Positions 24,883 to 33,084 of a DNA stretch of 42,971 nucleotides are shown piece by piece. Source of the DNA: Ignavibacteria bacterium (GTDB lineage: Bacteria > Bacteroidota > Ignavibacteria > UBA10030 > SZUA-254); the NCBI GenBank assembly GCA_016178595.1, contig JACOSY010000002.1:1-42971 (forward strand), read 5' to 3'. Within the stretch, counting starts at the first letter, position 1; every line of letters starts with the position of its first letter. The notes under the pieces were generated by a model, which saw nothing but the letters and a program-made list of their open reading frames with translations, ran no database searches and was not told the DNA's origin. Made by a program: the position numbers and the translations under genes.

Positions 24883-26001
24883 CTAACGCCGGACAAAAAG
24901 CTTACCGGGCAGCTGTTTCACAAGTCCTTTGAATTCAAGGCTCAACAAGTAGACGAGCGCATCCGCAGTTGTTCCACCCGATCGCTCGGCAATAGCATCG
25001 ATGTGAAGAGGCTCATCGCTAAGAGTGTCATAAATGCCTTTTTCGAAAAGAGAAATATCCACGGGTTGCGGCTCTTCCTTGAGCGAATGTTTGAGAAGAG
25101 GACGAAGTTTGGAAGAGAGCTCATCGAGTATATCGTCGATACTCTCAACCAGCTTCGCTCGTCCGTCTTTGATCAATGCATGAGAGCCGCGGCTGCGTTT
25201 GCTTGTGACTGCCCCGGGGAGCGCGAAGACTTCCCGGTTCTGGTCGAGCGCCGTGTTTGCCGTGATCATTGCGCCGCCATTGATATCCGTCTCGATAATG
25301 AGTGTCCCGAGCGATACACCACTGATGATTCTATTCCGTCGCGGAAAGTTCACCGCATCAGGCTTCGCGCCCATTCCGTACTCACTGATGATCGCTCCCT
25401 GGCCGGCAATGCAATCGTAGAGAGATTTGTTCTCGGGAGGATAGATGACATCGAGACCGGAGCCGATCACGGCAACTGTTCTTCCGCCATGTCTCACAGC
25501 GATCGAATGCGCAACGGTGTCAATGCCGCGTGCGAGTCCGCTGACCACCGTAATCCCCAGCCGGACAAACTCCTGTCCGAATCGTTCCGCCATCGAGATG
25601 CCGTACTCGGATGGTGAGCGCGTTCCAACAATGGCAATCGAGTATTTATCATCTTCGCAATATTCACCGCGAACGAAGAGAAACGGCGGCGGATCGTAGA
25701 TCTTCTTCAGTGGTTCGGGATACTGCTTGTCCCAAAAAGTGAGCATTCGTCCTTCAATTGTATTCAGCCGCGAAAGCTGCTTCTCTGCGTATCGCCTGGC
25801 TTCATCAAACTGAGAGCGTTCTTTGAAGTGCACAACATGTGAGGCAAGTTTCTTGCTGAAACCATCGACAGCAATAATCTCCTTCACGGATGCGTGAAAT
25901 ACATCCGATGAACTCCCGAAGTGCGTGACCAGCGCACGAAGACGGTTCGAACCGATGCCGGGAACCTGAGAAAGGACGAGCAGATCGAACGCGGAAATCA
26001 C
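24883..26001 (-). CDS. dprA: DNA processing protein DprA
   Basis: Loads RecA on incoming single-stranded DNA during transformation. 372 residues. N-terminal helix-hairpin-helix/SAM-like region (LSQVPGIGSNRLRALVTHFG), extended Rossmann core (IAIVGTRSPSEYG near 124, VSGLARGIDTVAH, AVIGSGLDVIYPPENKSL, FPRRNRIISGVS), and a C-terminal winged-helix domain (HIDAIAERSGGTTADALVYLLSLEFKGLVKQLPGKLFVR). No com genes are in the window. The 55 bases upstream hold a heptad repeat. Confidence 0.95.
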   Translation of the reverse strand: MISAFDLLVLSQVPGIGSNRLRALVTHFGSSSDVFHASVKEIIAVDGFSKKLASHVVHFKERSQFDEARRYAEKQLSRLNTIEGRMLTFWDKQYPEPLKKIYDPPPFLFVRGEYCEDDKYSIAIVGTRSPSEYGISMAERFGQEFVRLGITVVSGLARGIDTVAHSIAVRHGGRTVAVIGSGLDVIYPPENKSLYDCIAGQGAIISEYGMGAKPDAVNFPRRNRIISGVSLGTLIIETDINGGAMITANTALDQNREVFALPGAVTSKRSRGSHALIKDGRAKLVESIDDILDELSSKLRPLLKHSLKEEPQPVDISLFEKGIYDTLSDEPLHIDAIAERSGGTTADALVYLLSLEFKGLVKQLPGKLFVRR

Positions 26002-26014
26002 ACAACCTCCCTGT

Positions 26015-26035
26015 GAATTTCGAATCTCGAATTTG
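26015..26035. repeat. intergenic 7-bp repeat upstream of dprA
   Basis: Three 7-base units (GAATTTC, GAATCTC, GAATTTG) followed by two 6-base variants, between dprA and the EutN/CcmL-like gene. Confidence 0.7.
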
Positions 26036-26056
26036 AATTGCGAATTGAAAACCGAC

Positions 26057-26329
26057 TTACTCTACGACTTCGAAGCCATCGACCACGGCGACTATGACCG
26101 AATGAACAGGCACTTTTTTGTTGCCGAGCACTTGTGCAGCGCCCTGGCCTTCCTGGATGACCAACACGGTGTCGCCGACACCGGCATCAGCCGAATCGAT
26201 TGCGAGCACGTCGCGTCCGATGTGCTTGCCGTCGAGATCGACCGGCTGAACGATAAGGATCTTCCGATCCTTCAAGTGCTCGTTCTTCTGCGTCGCGACG
26301 AGTGTTCCGATAACTCTGCCAAGCGTCAT
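26057..26329 (-). CDS. EutN/CcmL family (BMC-P) protein
   Basis: 90 residues matching the single-domain pentameric vertex proteins of bacterial microcompartments: MTLGRVIGTLVATQKNEHLKDRKILIVQPVD, AIDSADAGVGDTVLVIQEGQGA and the HSVIVAVVDGFEVV ending. No shell hexamer (BMC-H), encapsulated enzyme or aldehyde/alcohol dehydrogenase gene is near, so a role in a microcompartment is unproven. Lies six bases after the glmM-like gene, so the two are co-transcribed. Confidence 0.9.
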   Translation of the reverse strand: MTLGRVIGTLVATQKNEHLKDRKILIVQPVDLDGKHIGRDVLAIDSADAGVGDTVLVIQEGQGAAQVLGNKKVPVHSVIVAVVDGFEVVE

Positions 26330-26335
26330 ACGTGT

Positions 26336-27703
26336 TTATGCCGCAAGAATATATTTTGTGAATTGCTGAACAAGCGCATGCGCTTGTTCCGTCGTCGGCG
26401 CCTCGGAGATGATGCGAACGATCTGCTCCTTGTTCGACTTCCGAAGATGAATCCACGAATCTGTGAAGTCGATCTTCAAGCCGTCGTCAGTGTTCGTGTT
26501 GCCGTTCGATGCGTAGCGTGACCGAATGCCTTCGAATAATTGATCGGGCTTCTGGTGTGTCAGTTCCACTTTCGATTTCACGATGTTGTATTCTGGCAGA
26601 GTAGCCTTGAACTCCGACAGTGTTCCGCCAAATTCGGCAAGCTGCTGCACGATCAACCCGATGCCGACGATCGCATCTCTTCCATAATGAACGGCAGGCA
26701 AGATCACACCCCCGCTTCCTTCTCCACCGATGAGTGCACGCGTCTCCTTCATCTTCGTCGCCACGTTGATTTCACCAACAGGTGTTCGTACCACCGTCGC
26801 GCCGTACGAATGGGCAACGTCGTCAACTGCACGGGTCGTGGAGAGGTTCACGACAACGGTTGACTGCTTCTGTTGTGAATTCATCTGCTTGGCCAGGACA
26901 AATTTTACCGCCGACGTAACAGTATATTCCTCTCCGTATGGCTCCCCCTTTTCCGTCATGAAAACAAGTCGATCCACATCCGGATCGACGGCGACGCCAA
27001 AATCCGCATGTTCATCGCGAACACGCTGTGCCAGAGCAGAAAGATTCTCCGGCACCGGCTCAGGCGTGTGTCTGAAGACGCCGCTCACCTCGCAATTCAT
27101 TTCGATCACGTCGCATCCCAGCTCGCGAAGCAGAAAAGGGACGATCACTCCTCCCGCTGCGTTGACACAATCGACTACCACTTTGAATTTTCGCCCGCGG
27201 ATGACGTCGACTTTCACATACGGAAGGTTCATCACCATGTCGATGTGCTGCCGAAGGAAGGAATCGTCTGCGAGGTGTTTGCCGATTTTCTTCCATGATG
27301 CATATACCTTGCCGGGCTGATCGGCAATCGCCCACATGCGCCGGTTCTCATCGGCATTCAAGAGCATACCGGTATTGCCGATGAATTTCAATCCATTCCA
27401 TTCCATCGGGTCGTGGCTTGCCGTAATGGAGATTCCGCCGGCGGCGTGCAATTGTTCGACTGCAATACCGATCGTCGGTGTCGGTGCGACACCTAAAGCG
27501 ATCACGTCGCATCCCTTTGCAAGCAACGTCGATGCGACAATGTTGCCGATGATCTTTCCCGTGATTCGACCATCGCGTCCGATAACGATTTTTCCTCCCT
27601 TACAATATTCTGCAAATGCAGATGCATACTTGACGACGACTTCAGGGGTTAAGCTTACACCTACTATTCCCCGTATCCCCGAAATACTCACCATTAAGGA
27701 CAT
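26336..27703 (-). CDS. glmM: phosphoglucosamine mutase-like phosphohexomutase
   Basis: 455 residues of the alpha-D-phosphohexomutase superfamily, interconverting hexose 6- and 1-phosphates; the resemblance to GlmM (UDP-GlcNAc precursor route) is best but PMM/PGM is possible. ISGIRGIVG start; catalytic phosphoserine Ser96 in ITASHDPMEWNG (usual motif TASHNP, so Asp replaces Asn); metal loop DPDVDR; sugar loop GGEGSGG; phosphate-binding loop RKSNKEQIVRIISEA (usual SNTEP). First gene of the leftward run; a second in-frame ATG lies at 27694. Confidence 0.88.
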   Translation of the reverse strand: MSLMVSISGIRGIVGVSLTPEVVVKYASAFAEYCKGGKIVIGRDGRITGKIIGNIVASTLLAKGCDVIALGVAPTPTIGIAVEQLHAAGGISITASHDPMEWNGLKFIGNTGMLLNADENRRMWAIADQPGKVYASWKKIGKHLADDSFLRQHIDMVMNLPYVKVDVIRGRKFKVVVDCVNAAGGVIVPFLLRELGCDVIEMNCEVSGVFRHTPEPVPENLSALAQRVRDEHADFGVAVDPDVDRLVFMTEKGEPYGEEYTVTSAVKFVLAKQMNSQQKQSTVVVNLSTTRAVDDVAHSYGATVVRTPVGEINVATKMKETRALIGGEGSGGVILPAVHYGRDAIVGIGLIVQQLAEFGGTLSEFKATLPEYNIVKSKVELTHQKPDQLFEGIRSRYASNGNTNTDDGLKIDFTDSWIHLRKSNKEQIVRIISEAPTTEQAHALVQQFTKYILAA

Positions 27704-27956
27704 TCAAACACCATATGTTTGCAAAATTGCATGAAGAATGTAGCAAAGCGGCGCTTGAGAAGCAAGGAAAACCGCTCGGACACAGGAGTCGCGAGCTGAA
27801 ATTCGTGATGTGTCTTGCAGATCGTCGTCGTGGGAGGGAAGAGTGGGCGGTGAAGTTCAATCTGCAATTGAAATATTCACTCCACGACTCCCTTGAATCT
27901 CAGGCAGAATTTCCGTAAGTTTTTTCAGGATTTCTCACGAACAAATAGTGAGAGCC
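27704..27956. other. divergent promoter region, no secure gene
   Basis: About 250 bases between leftward glmM-like gene and rightward AMMECR1 gene. A 67-codon rightward frame (27715-27918) exists but has no ribosome binding site and no family features. Promoters for both directions must lie here; none is clear enough to call. Confidence 0.5.
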
Positions 27957-28499
27957 ATGCTTTCTGAAACTGATAGAGAGTTGTTGCTCCGTGCCGCCCG
28001 CAGCTCGGTTGAATCTGCGATACGGAGTGGCAGCCCGTCATTACTCACGACGGACCAACCGTCGCTGCTCATGCCATGCGGCGCCTTTGTGACGCTTCGT
28101 GAGGGGGACGAACTCCGCGGTTGTATTGGATACATCGAAGCAACAAAGCCACTCATCCAGACAGTGCAGGAAGTTGCTTCGAAAGCAGCGCTCGAGGATA
28201 TTCGATTCTATCGCGTTGAAGAAGAGGAATTGCCGAAGATTCGAATTCAGATATCAGTTCTCTCGTCGATGGTCCGCATTCGACATACCGACGAGATCGA
28301 GGTCGGCAAGCACGGTATCGTGATCGAATATGGCAGGTGCCGGGGACTTCTTCTTCCGCAGGTTGCGACGGAGAACGGATGGGACCGCGAAATGTTTCTC
28401 GTGCAAGTTGCCAGAAAAGCGGGACTACCGCCGATGGCATGGCAGGATCCCGACGTAAAAATTTTTTCCTTCACCGCAGAGATTTTCGGTGAAAACTAA
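27957..28499 (+). CDS. amrA: AMMECR1 domain protein (AmmeMemoRadiSam system protein A)
   Basis: 180 residues from ATG 27957 (GTG 27948 is an alternative). AMMECR1 fold: GAFVTLREGDELRGCIGYIEATKPL (the LRGCIG motif), ASKAALEDIRFYRVEEEELPKIRIQISVLS, and GLLLPQVATENGWDREMFL, all conserved. Followed by a Memo gene, the pairing known from the AMMECR1-Memo-radical SAM system. Function remains unknown; the conserved Cys/Glu suggest chemistry rather than scaffolding. Confidence 0.93.
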   Translation: MLSETDRELLLRAARSSVESAIRSGSPSLLTTDQPSLLMPCGAFVTLREGDELRGCIGYIEATKPLIQTVQEVASKAALEDIRFYRVEEEELPKIRIQISVLSSMVRIRHTDEIEVGKHGIVIEYGRCRGLLLPQVATENGWDREMFLVQVARKAGLPPMAWQDPDVKIFSFTAEIFGEN

Positions 28500-28541
28500 G
28501 TCATCAGTATCCGATACGCTGTACGCTAACACTGCGCAGGC

Positions 28542-29369
28542 ATGATGAAAAGAATTCGGGAACCGGCAGTTGCCGGACTTTTTTATCCCGCCGAGCCGGA
28601 TGTACTCGGTGCAGAGATCGAGAACCTCCTTGGGAAAGCAACAACCAAACAAGTGAACGGTGACATCATCGCCCTCGTCCTTCCTCATGCAGGATATCCC
28701 TACTCAGGTTTCACGGCATCCACCGGCTACAAACTCCTCTCCGAAAAAAAATTCGATACGATCATCATCGTCTCGCCGAGTCATCGCGAGTACTTCGATG
28801 GTATCTCCGTCTATGCCGGTGAGGCGTACAAGACGCCGCTCGGCGTTCTTCCGGTTAATGAAGCATTAGCCGATACTCTTCCGGACGATGAGGGAATCTT
28901 TCGTTCGGAAATCGGTCACCGGAAGGAACATGCGATCGAAGTGCATCTTCCCTTCTTGCAGAAACTCTTCGGCAGCGTGAAGATTCTTCCCATCGTCATG
29001 GGGGATCAACGACGCTCGCTCTGCTTCCACCTGGGCGACCGGCTCGCTGAAGTGTTGAAAGGCAAGAATATTGTATTGATCGCAAGCACCGATCTCTCTC
29101 ACTATCATTCATACGACAAGGCACAGCTTCTGGACGAAATCGCCATCAACGATATCGCGAACTTCGACTGCGAGCAAATGATGACCGATCTGGAAATCGA
29201 ACGTACAGAGATGTGCGGCGGCGGTCCGACTGTTGCCGTTCTCCACACCGCGAGACAATTGGGCGCAACACACACCGAAGTCCTCTATCACTGCAACTCA
29301 GGCGATGTGACAGGCGATCACGCAAGTGTCGTTGGTTATCTCTCCGCAGCAGTTTTCAAGACACACTGA
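28542..29369 (+). CDS. amrB: Memo family dioxygenase-like protein (AmmeMemoRadiSam system protein B)
   Basis: 275 residues (ATG 28545 is an equally good start). Memo/LigB-like fold: REPAVAGLFYPAEPDVL, PHAGYPYSGFTASTGY with its His ligand, VSPSHREYFDGISVY, EHAIEVHLPFLQ, STDLSHYHSYDKA, and MCGGGPTVAVLHTA, containing the three His and the Cys that line the Memo metal site. Encoded 42 bases after AMMECR1. The third usual partner, a radical SAM protein, is not in the window; the next gene is DUF2520. Confidence 0.95.
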   Translation: MMKRIREPAVAGLFYPAEPDVLGAEIENLLGKATTKQVNGDIIALVLPHAGYPYSGFTASTGYKLLSEKKFDTIIIVSPSHREYFDGISVYAGEAYKTPLGVLPVNEALADTLPDDEGIFRSEIGHRKEHAIEVHLPFLQKLFGSVKILPIVMGDQRRSLCFHLGDRLAEVLKGKNIVLIASTDLSHYHSYDKAQLLDEIAINDIANFDCEQMMTDLEIERTEMCGGGPTVAVLHTARQLGATHTEVLYHCNSGDVTGDHASVVGYLSAAVFKTH

Positions 29370-29374
29370 ACGGC

Positions 29375-30307
29375 ATGGCACGTCGACCAAAGGTTTCCAT
29401 CATCGGTGCAGGGACAGTCGGTTCGGTCATTGTGCTCGCTCTTCACGACAAAGGCTACCCCATCGTTTCCATCATTAATCGATCAGGTCAATCTGCAATC
29501 GCACTTGCGAAGGCGGTAAAATGCGAACGAGTGTCAACCAACCTGAACGATCTTGCCGCGAGCACGCAAATCCTCATCATTGCGGTAAGTGATGCTGCAA
29601 TTGCAGAGATCGCAGTATCTCTCGCGCAAGTAAAGCGTGTGAAGTTTAAAGGAATGTTTGTCTTTCATCTCTCGGGCGCTCACACAAGCGACCTTTTGGA
29701 ACCCGTCCGGAAGAAAGGCGCGGTCACTGCATCAATCCATCCGATTCAAACATTTCCTCGGGGACAGCGTCTTACGCAGCTGCGAGCCAGGCTCAGAGGA
29801 ATCTCCTACGGCATTGAAGGTAATCAGGAAGGAATCAAGCTCGCCCGCCAGATCGTCAATGATCTGGAAGGAAGGGCTGTCGTCATTCCCAAAGAGTTGA
29901 AGCCGCTCTATCATATCGCATGTGTGTTCGCATCGAACTATATGATGGTCTTCATCAACACGATCAGTGAGCTCTCGAAACGGTTGGGATTCGGCGCAGC
30001 ATGGACTGAAATACTCGGCCCCCTCATGACAACTTCGATGGAAAATGTCGTCACGCAGCCGATTAGCTCGGTACTCACAGGTCCCATCGTACGAAAGGAT
30101 TTTGAAACGCTTGAACGACACTTGGATGCACTTGCGGAATCGGCTCCGAACCTGCTTCCTCTCTATACTGTTTGCGGCATCGAGCTGGTGCGTCTCGCCA
30201 AATCGAGCGGCCGACTTACGGAAAACGACTTCACCGAGATTCTTTCCATTTTCAGAAAATCATTAAAACAATCTCCACCATCGAAAACCAAAAAGGTGAA
30301 CCAGTGA
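29375..30307 (+). CDS. Rossmann-like and DUF2520 domain protein
   Basis: 310 residues from ATG 29375, five bases after the Memo stop; a longer frame overlaps Memo and is rejected. NAD(P)-binding GAGTVGSVIVLALHDKG at residues ~10-26, then IIAVSDAAIAEIA, FHLSGAHTSDLL, TASIHPIQTFPRG, and an all-helical C-terminal DUF2520 domain (FASNYMMVFINTISELSKRLG). It resembles the ketopantoate reductase/F420-dependent oxidoreductase superfamily; substrate unknown. Its stop overlaps the GTG of the next gene. Confidence 0.9.
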   Translation: MARRPKVSIIGAGTVGSVIVLALHDKGYPIVSIINRSGQSAIALAKAVKCERVSTNLNDLAASTQILIIAVSDAAIAEIAVSLAQVKRVKFKGMFVFHLSGAHTSDLLEPVRKKGAVTASIHPIQTFPRGQRLTQLRARLRGISYGIEGNQEGIKLARQIVNDLEGRAVVIPKELKPLYHIACVFASNYMMVFINTISELSKRLGFGAAWTEILGPLMTTSMENVVTQPISSVLTGPIVRKDFETLERHLDALAESAPNLLPLYTVCGIELVRLAKSSGRLTENDFTEILSIFRKSLKQSPPSKTKKVNQ

Positions 30308-31368
30308 AAGCGCTCATTGCCAGCGGCGGCCGCGGTACGCGCCTCCGTCCTCTCACGCACACGCAGAACAAACATCTTATTCCGATTGCCAACAAACCGA
30401 TCCTTCACTATGCCATTGAAGCCGCAGTCGATGCCGGCATCAAACAGATCGGTATCGTTTGCAATTCAGACAGCAGCGAAGTACAAAAAGCGATCGGTAA
30501 CGGCAAGCATTGGGGTGTGAAGATCACATACATTCCACAAAAGGCACCGCTCGGACTTGCGCACGTCGTAAAGATCGCACAGAAGTTTATCGGCAAAGAC
30601 GACTTCATTTTCTACCTCGGCGACAACATGGTCGTCGGCGGTGTGAAGCGGTTCATCGATGAGTTCGAAAAGAGCGACTGCAATTGTTTCCTTACACTTT
30701 CGAAGGTAAAGGATCCGGAGCGTTTCGGCGTACCGGTCATCAAGAACAACAAGATCGTTCGTGTGGAAGAAAAACCGAAACATCCGAAGAGCGAGTTTGC
30801 CGTTGCAGGAATTTATATCTACGATCATCATATTTTTGAAGCTGTGAAAAACATCAAGCCGAGCGCGCGCGGCGAGCTGGAAATTTCCGATGCACACACG
30901 TACCTTATTCAACGCGGCTACAAAGTTGGCTATAGCGAGATCACGGGATGGTGGAAAGATACCGGAAAACCTACCGATCTGCTCGAAGCGAATCGGCTTA
31001 TCCTGGATAATATTCAGCCGAAAATGTCCGGACACGTTGACAAAGCGTCGACTGTGGCAGGGAAAGTAATTCTTGAATTGGGTACGAAGATCATCAACAG
31101 CGTTGTCCGCGGCCCCGCGATCATCGGGAAGAATGCCGTTATCGAGAATAGTTATATCGGTCCGTTCACTTCCATCGGCAACGATACGGTGATCAAGAAC
31201 TCTGAAGTCGAGTACAGCATCGTTCTCCGCGATTGCAAGATACACGACGTGAAGATCCGCATTGAAGGCAGCATCCTCGGCAACGACGTCGAGATCGTTG
31301 ACGCGAGCGGTAAGCCGCACGTGCACAGGTTTATGATCGGGGATCAGTCGAGGGTGGAGGTAGCGTGA
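30304..31368 (+). CDS. glucose-1-phosphate thymidylyltransferase, long form
   Basis: 354 residues from GTG 30304, overlapping the previous stop (GTGA). Makes an NDP-sugar from sugar-1-phosphate and NTP for surface polysaccharide. Nucleotide-binding loop ALIASGGRGTRLRPLTHTQNKHLIPIANKPI, FYLGDNMVVGG, VKDPERFGVPVI, EKPKHPKSEFAVAGIYIYD, WWKDTGKPTDLLEANR; then a left-handed beta-helix C-terminus (VRGPAIIGKNAVIENSYIGPFTSIGNDTVIKNSEVEYSIVL), the arrangement of the long-form RmlA/archaeal type rather than the short RfbA. Gene symbol left open because dTDP specificity cannot be shown. Confidence 0.92.
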   Translation: MKALIASGGRGTRLRPLTHTQNKHLIPIANKPILHYAIEAAVDAGIKQIGIVCNSDSSEVQKAIGNGKHWGVKITYIPQKAPLGLAHVVKIAQKFIGKDDFIFYLGDNMVVGGVKRFIDEFEKSDCNCFLTLSKVKDPERFGVPVIKNNKIVRVEEKPKHPKSEFAVAGIYIYDHHIFEAVKNIKPSARGELEISDAHTYLIQRGYKVGYSEITGWWKDTGKPTDLLEANRLILDNIQPKMSGHVDKASTVAGKVILELGTKIINSVVRGPAIIGKNAVIENSYIGPFTSIGNDTVIKNSEVEYSIVLRDCKIHDVKIRIEGSILGNDVEIVDASGKPHVHRFMIGDQSRVEVA

Positions 31369-31439
31369 GCAGAGGTTTGAGGTTTGAGACGTGGGATGTT
31401 GTGACAGGTATTTGCAACTTTACAAAGGAGAGAATCAAT

Positions 31440-31670
31440 ATGATATTTAATGACGCATTTGACCATTTCCAGCATGTTACCAACGTGATCCGCACGAACG
31501 GCACACATGAAATTACTCCCCAAAATATCACCGACTGGAACATGAGAGAGGTTCACACTGGAACACTCATTGGTGTGGTACCCTATCCTAATGGTACTGT
31601 TTCCCATCTTTCTATTGGACTCTACGATCTCGGTACTCATAACTGGGAGGGAGTTCAACTCCCGACCTGA
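31440..31670 (+). CDS. small hypothetical protein ending in a REP sequence
   Basis: 76 residues from ATG 31440 with a good AAAGGAGAG site. MIFNDAFDHFQHVTNVIRTNGTHEI.. has no recognised family. Its last ~9 codons (WEGVQLPT) are read through the left REP end of the RAYT element at 31642-31672, so the native C-terminus may have been replaced by the element. Could be a truncated gene. Confidence 0.4.
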   Translation: MIFNDAFDHFQHVTNVIRTNGTHEITPQNITDWNMREVHTGTLIGVVPYPNGTVSHLSIGLYDLGTHNWEGVQLPT

Positions 31671-31672
31671 AT
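31642..31672 (+). repeat. left REP-like end of the RAYT element
   Basis: Core hairpin GGGAGTTCAACTCCC (31649-31663) followed by GACCT. Matches the reverse complement of 32128-32158 at 27 of 31 positions. Together they bracket the RAYT gene as inverted repeats. Confidence 0.8.
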
Positions 31673-31690
31673 ACCCGAATAGTTGCAATT

Positions 31691-32350
31691 ATGTCGCACT
31701 GGAAAATCACTAAAGAAACCGAGTTCTACTTTCTCACTGCAACAATTGTCGAGTGGACTCCTATTTTTCTTTCACATAAGTATTTTGAGATTATCATAGA
31801 AAGTCTCAAGCACTGTCAGAATAAGAAAGAATTGCGCATTGCAGGCTACGTTATCATGCCGAACCATCTTCACATGATAGCGGCAGGAAGCGCATCGCAT
31901 CCTCTATCAGAAACACTAAGAGACTTCAAACACTATACGGCGGTTCAGATTACCAAAACTCTCCAAGAAGCAAATCAAACGAGAACGCTGAGCATTTTGC
32001 AACAAGCGGCAGTAACGGATGAGCGCGGCAATATTCACAAAGTATGGATTGATGGCAATCATCACGGTATTGAAGATAGAATGTTTAGTTTAATAATAGG
32101 TCAGGAGTTGAATTACTTCTCAGCAGACTTGAGGTCGGGAGTAGAACTCCCTCCCAGCAGGAGGTATGAACTGCTTTTCACTCACATCGCATATCGCACA
32201 TCCTATTATGACATACACTACCCTTCGTGTTTCTATAACTGCTCGCATCGCCACGGTTACCGTCAACCGTCCCGACAAGCTGAACGCACTCAACACGCAG
32301 TGCAAGTCGGAGTTGAAAGAGTTGTTCATAAATCTCCGGACGAATCCTGA
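31691..32350 (+). CDS. REP-associated tyrosine transposase (RAYT, Y1_Tnp), 3'-truncated
   Basis: IS200-like single-strand HUH transposase. FYFLTATIVEWTPIF, the HUH-type motif VIMPNHLHMIAAG and a candidate catalytic Tyr in LRDFKHYTAVQI are as expected, and RGNIHKVWIDGNHHGIEDR...QELNY matches the Q-LNY block. After that point (about 32129) the frame enters the right REP end and family similarity stops; the usual NNPV..GLV...SSA tail is missing. The frame then runs 143 bases into the next gene, so the native product probably ended earlier or the gene is truncated. RAYTs spread REP sequences; most are single-copy and not self-mobile. Confidence 0.8.
   Translation: MSHWKITKETEFYFLTATIVEWTPIFLSHKYFEIIIESLKHCQNKKELRIAGYVIMPNHLHMIAAGSASHPLSETLRDFKHYTAVQITKTLQEANQTRTLSILQQAAVTDERGNIHKVWIDGNHHGIEDRMFSLIIGQELNYFSADLRSGVELPPSRRYELLFTHIAYRTSYYDIHYPSCFYNCSHRHGYRQPSRQAERTQHAVQVGVERVVHKSPDES
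32128..32158 (-). repeat. right REP-like end of the RAYT element
   Basis: Inverted partner of 31642-31672 with four differences. It directly follows the truncated end of the transposase similarity. Confidence 0.8.
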
Positions 32351-32990
32351 TGTCGACGTCGTCATCCTCACGGGGGCAGGCGAGAAAGCGTTCGTCGCGG
32401 GAACCGACATAGCCGAGTTGACAACTCTGAATGCTGAATCGGGAAAAGAGTTTGCAGAAGGCGGGCAATCCGTCTTCGATCTCATCCAACATCTCGGCAA
32501 GCCGGTCATTGCGGCAATCAACGGCTTTGCGCTTGGCGGTGGATTGGAACTTGCACTTGCATGCCACATCCGCATCGCTTCGGAGAACGCGAAGTTCGGA
32601 CAGCCCGAAGTAAACCTCGGCATCATCCCCGGCTATGGCGGGACGCAGCGCCTCCCCCGAATTGTCGGCATCGGTAAAGCCACAGAGATGACGCTGACAG
32701 GGAATCCGATCACGGCTCAAGAAGCATTGCGCATCGGACTCGTGTGTGCAGTCGTACCGCAAGGAAATCTTCTCTCAACCGCCGAATCGATCGCAAAGAC
32801 GATCCTGAGCAAAGGTCAATTGGCAATTCGCATGTCGCTCAAGGCAATCAACATCAGCATGGAGATGCCGCTGAGCGAAGGACTCAAAGTCGAGGCGGCG
32901 CTGTTCGGCGAGTGCTGCAGCACGGAAGATTTCAAGGAAGGAACAACTGCTTTCCTGCAGAAACGGAAGCCGGAGTTTAAGGGAAGATAA
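32208..32990 (+). CDS. enoyl-CoA hydratase/isomerase (crotonase) family protein
   Basis: 260 residues from ATG 32208 (MTYTTLRVSITARIATVTVNRP), since the 14 residues read from ATG 32166 lie in repeat-derived sequence. Likely hydrates trans-2-enoyl-CoA in fatty-acid or branched-chain degradation. The two catalytic glutamates are present: NGFALGGGLELALACHIRIAS and FGQPEVNLGIIPGYGGTQRLPRIVG, and the oxyanion hole GTDIAEL is seen. Close in length to mitochondrial-type short-chain ECH. Monocistronic here; the upstream RAYT may have displaced its original promoter. Confidence 0.93.
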   Translation: MTYTTLRVSITARIATVTVNRPDKLNALNTQCKSELKELFINLRTNPDVDVVILTGAGEKAFVAGTDIAELTTLNAESGKEFAEGGQSVFDLIQHLGKPVIAAINGFALGGGLELALACHIRIASENAKFGQPEVNLGIIPGYGGTQRLPRIVGIGKATEMTLTGNPITAQEALRIGLVCAVVPQGNLLSTAESIAKTILSKGQLAIRMSLKAINISMEMPLSEGLKVEAALFGECCSTEDFKEGTTAFLQKRKPEFKGR

Positions 32991-32995
32991 AATTG

Positions 32996-33078
32996 GATAC
33001 GCGATACGAGATGTGGGATATAAGATCGACACAATGACCAAATTTTTTACTTTTTATTTTTGAATTTTTACTTCTGAA
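32996..33078. repeat. two back-to-back 7-bp repeat tracts
   Basis: 32996-33023: four units of type GATACGA. 33044-33078: five units of type TTTTTAC/TTTTGAA, the same as at 187-221. The whole gap between the hydratase and the next gene consists mainly of these tracts. Confidence 0.8.
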
Positions 33079-33084
33079 TTATCC

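Noticed and set aside
27715-27918. 67-residue frame between glmM-like and AMMECR1 genes
   Set aside because: No ribosome binding site, lies in a promoter region, no recognisable family.
30466-31326. Open frame antisense to the nucleotidyltransferase
   Set aside because: Shadow of a conserved beta-helix enzyme with regular codons.
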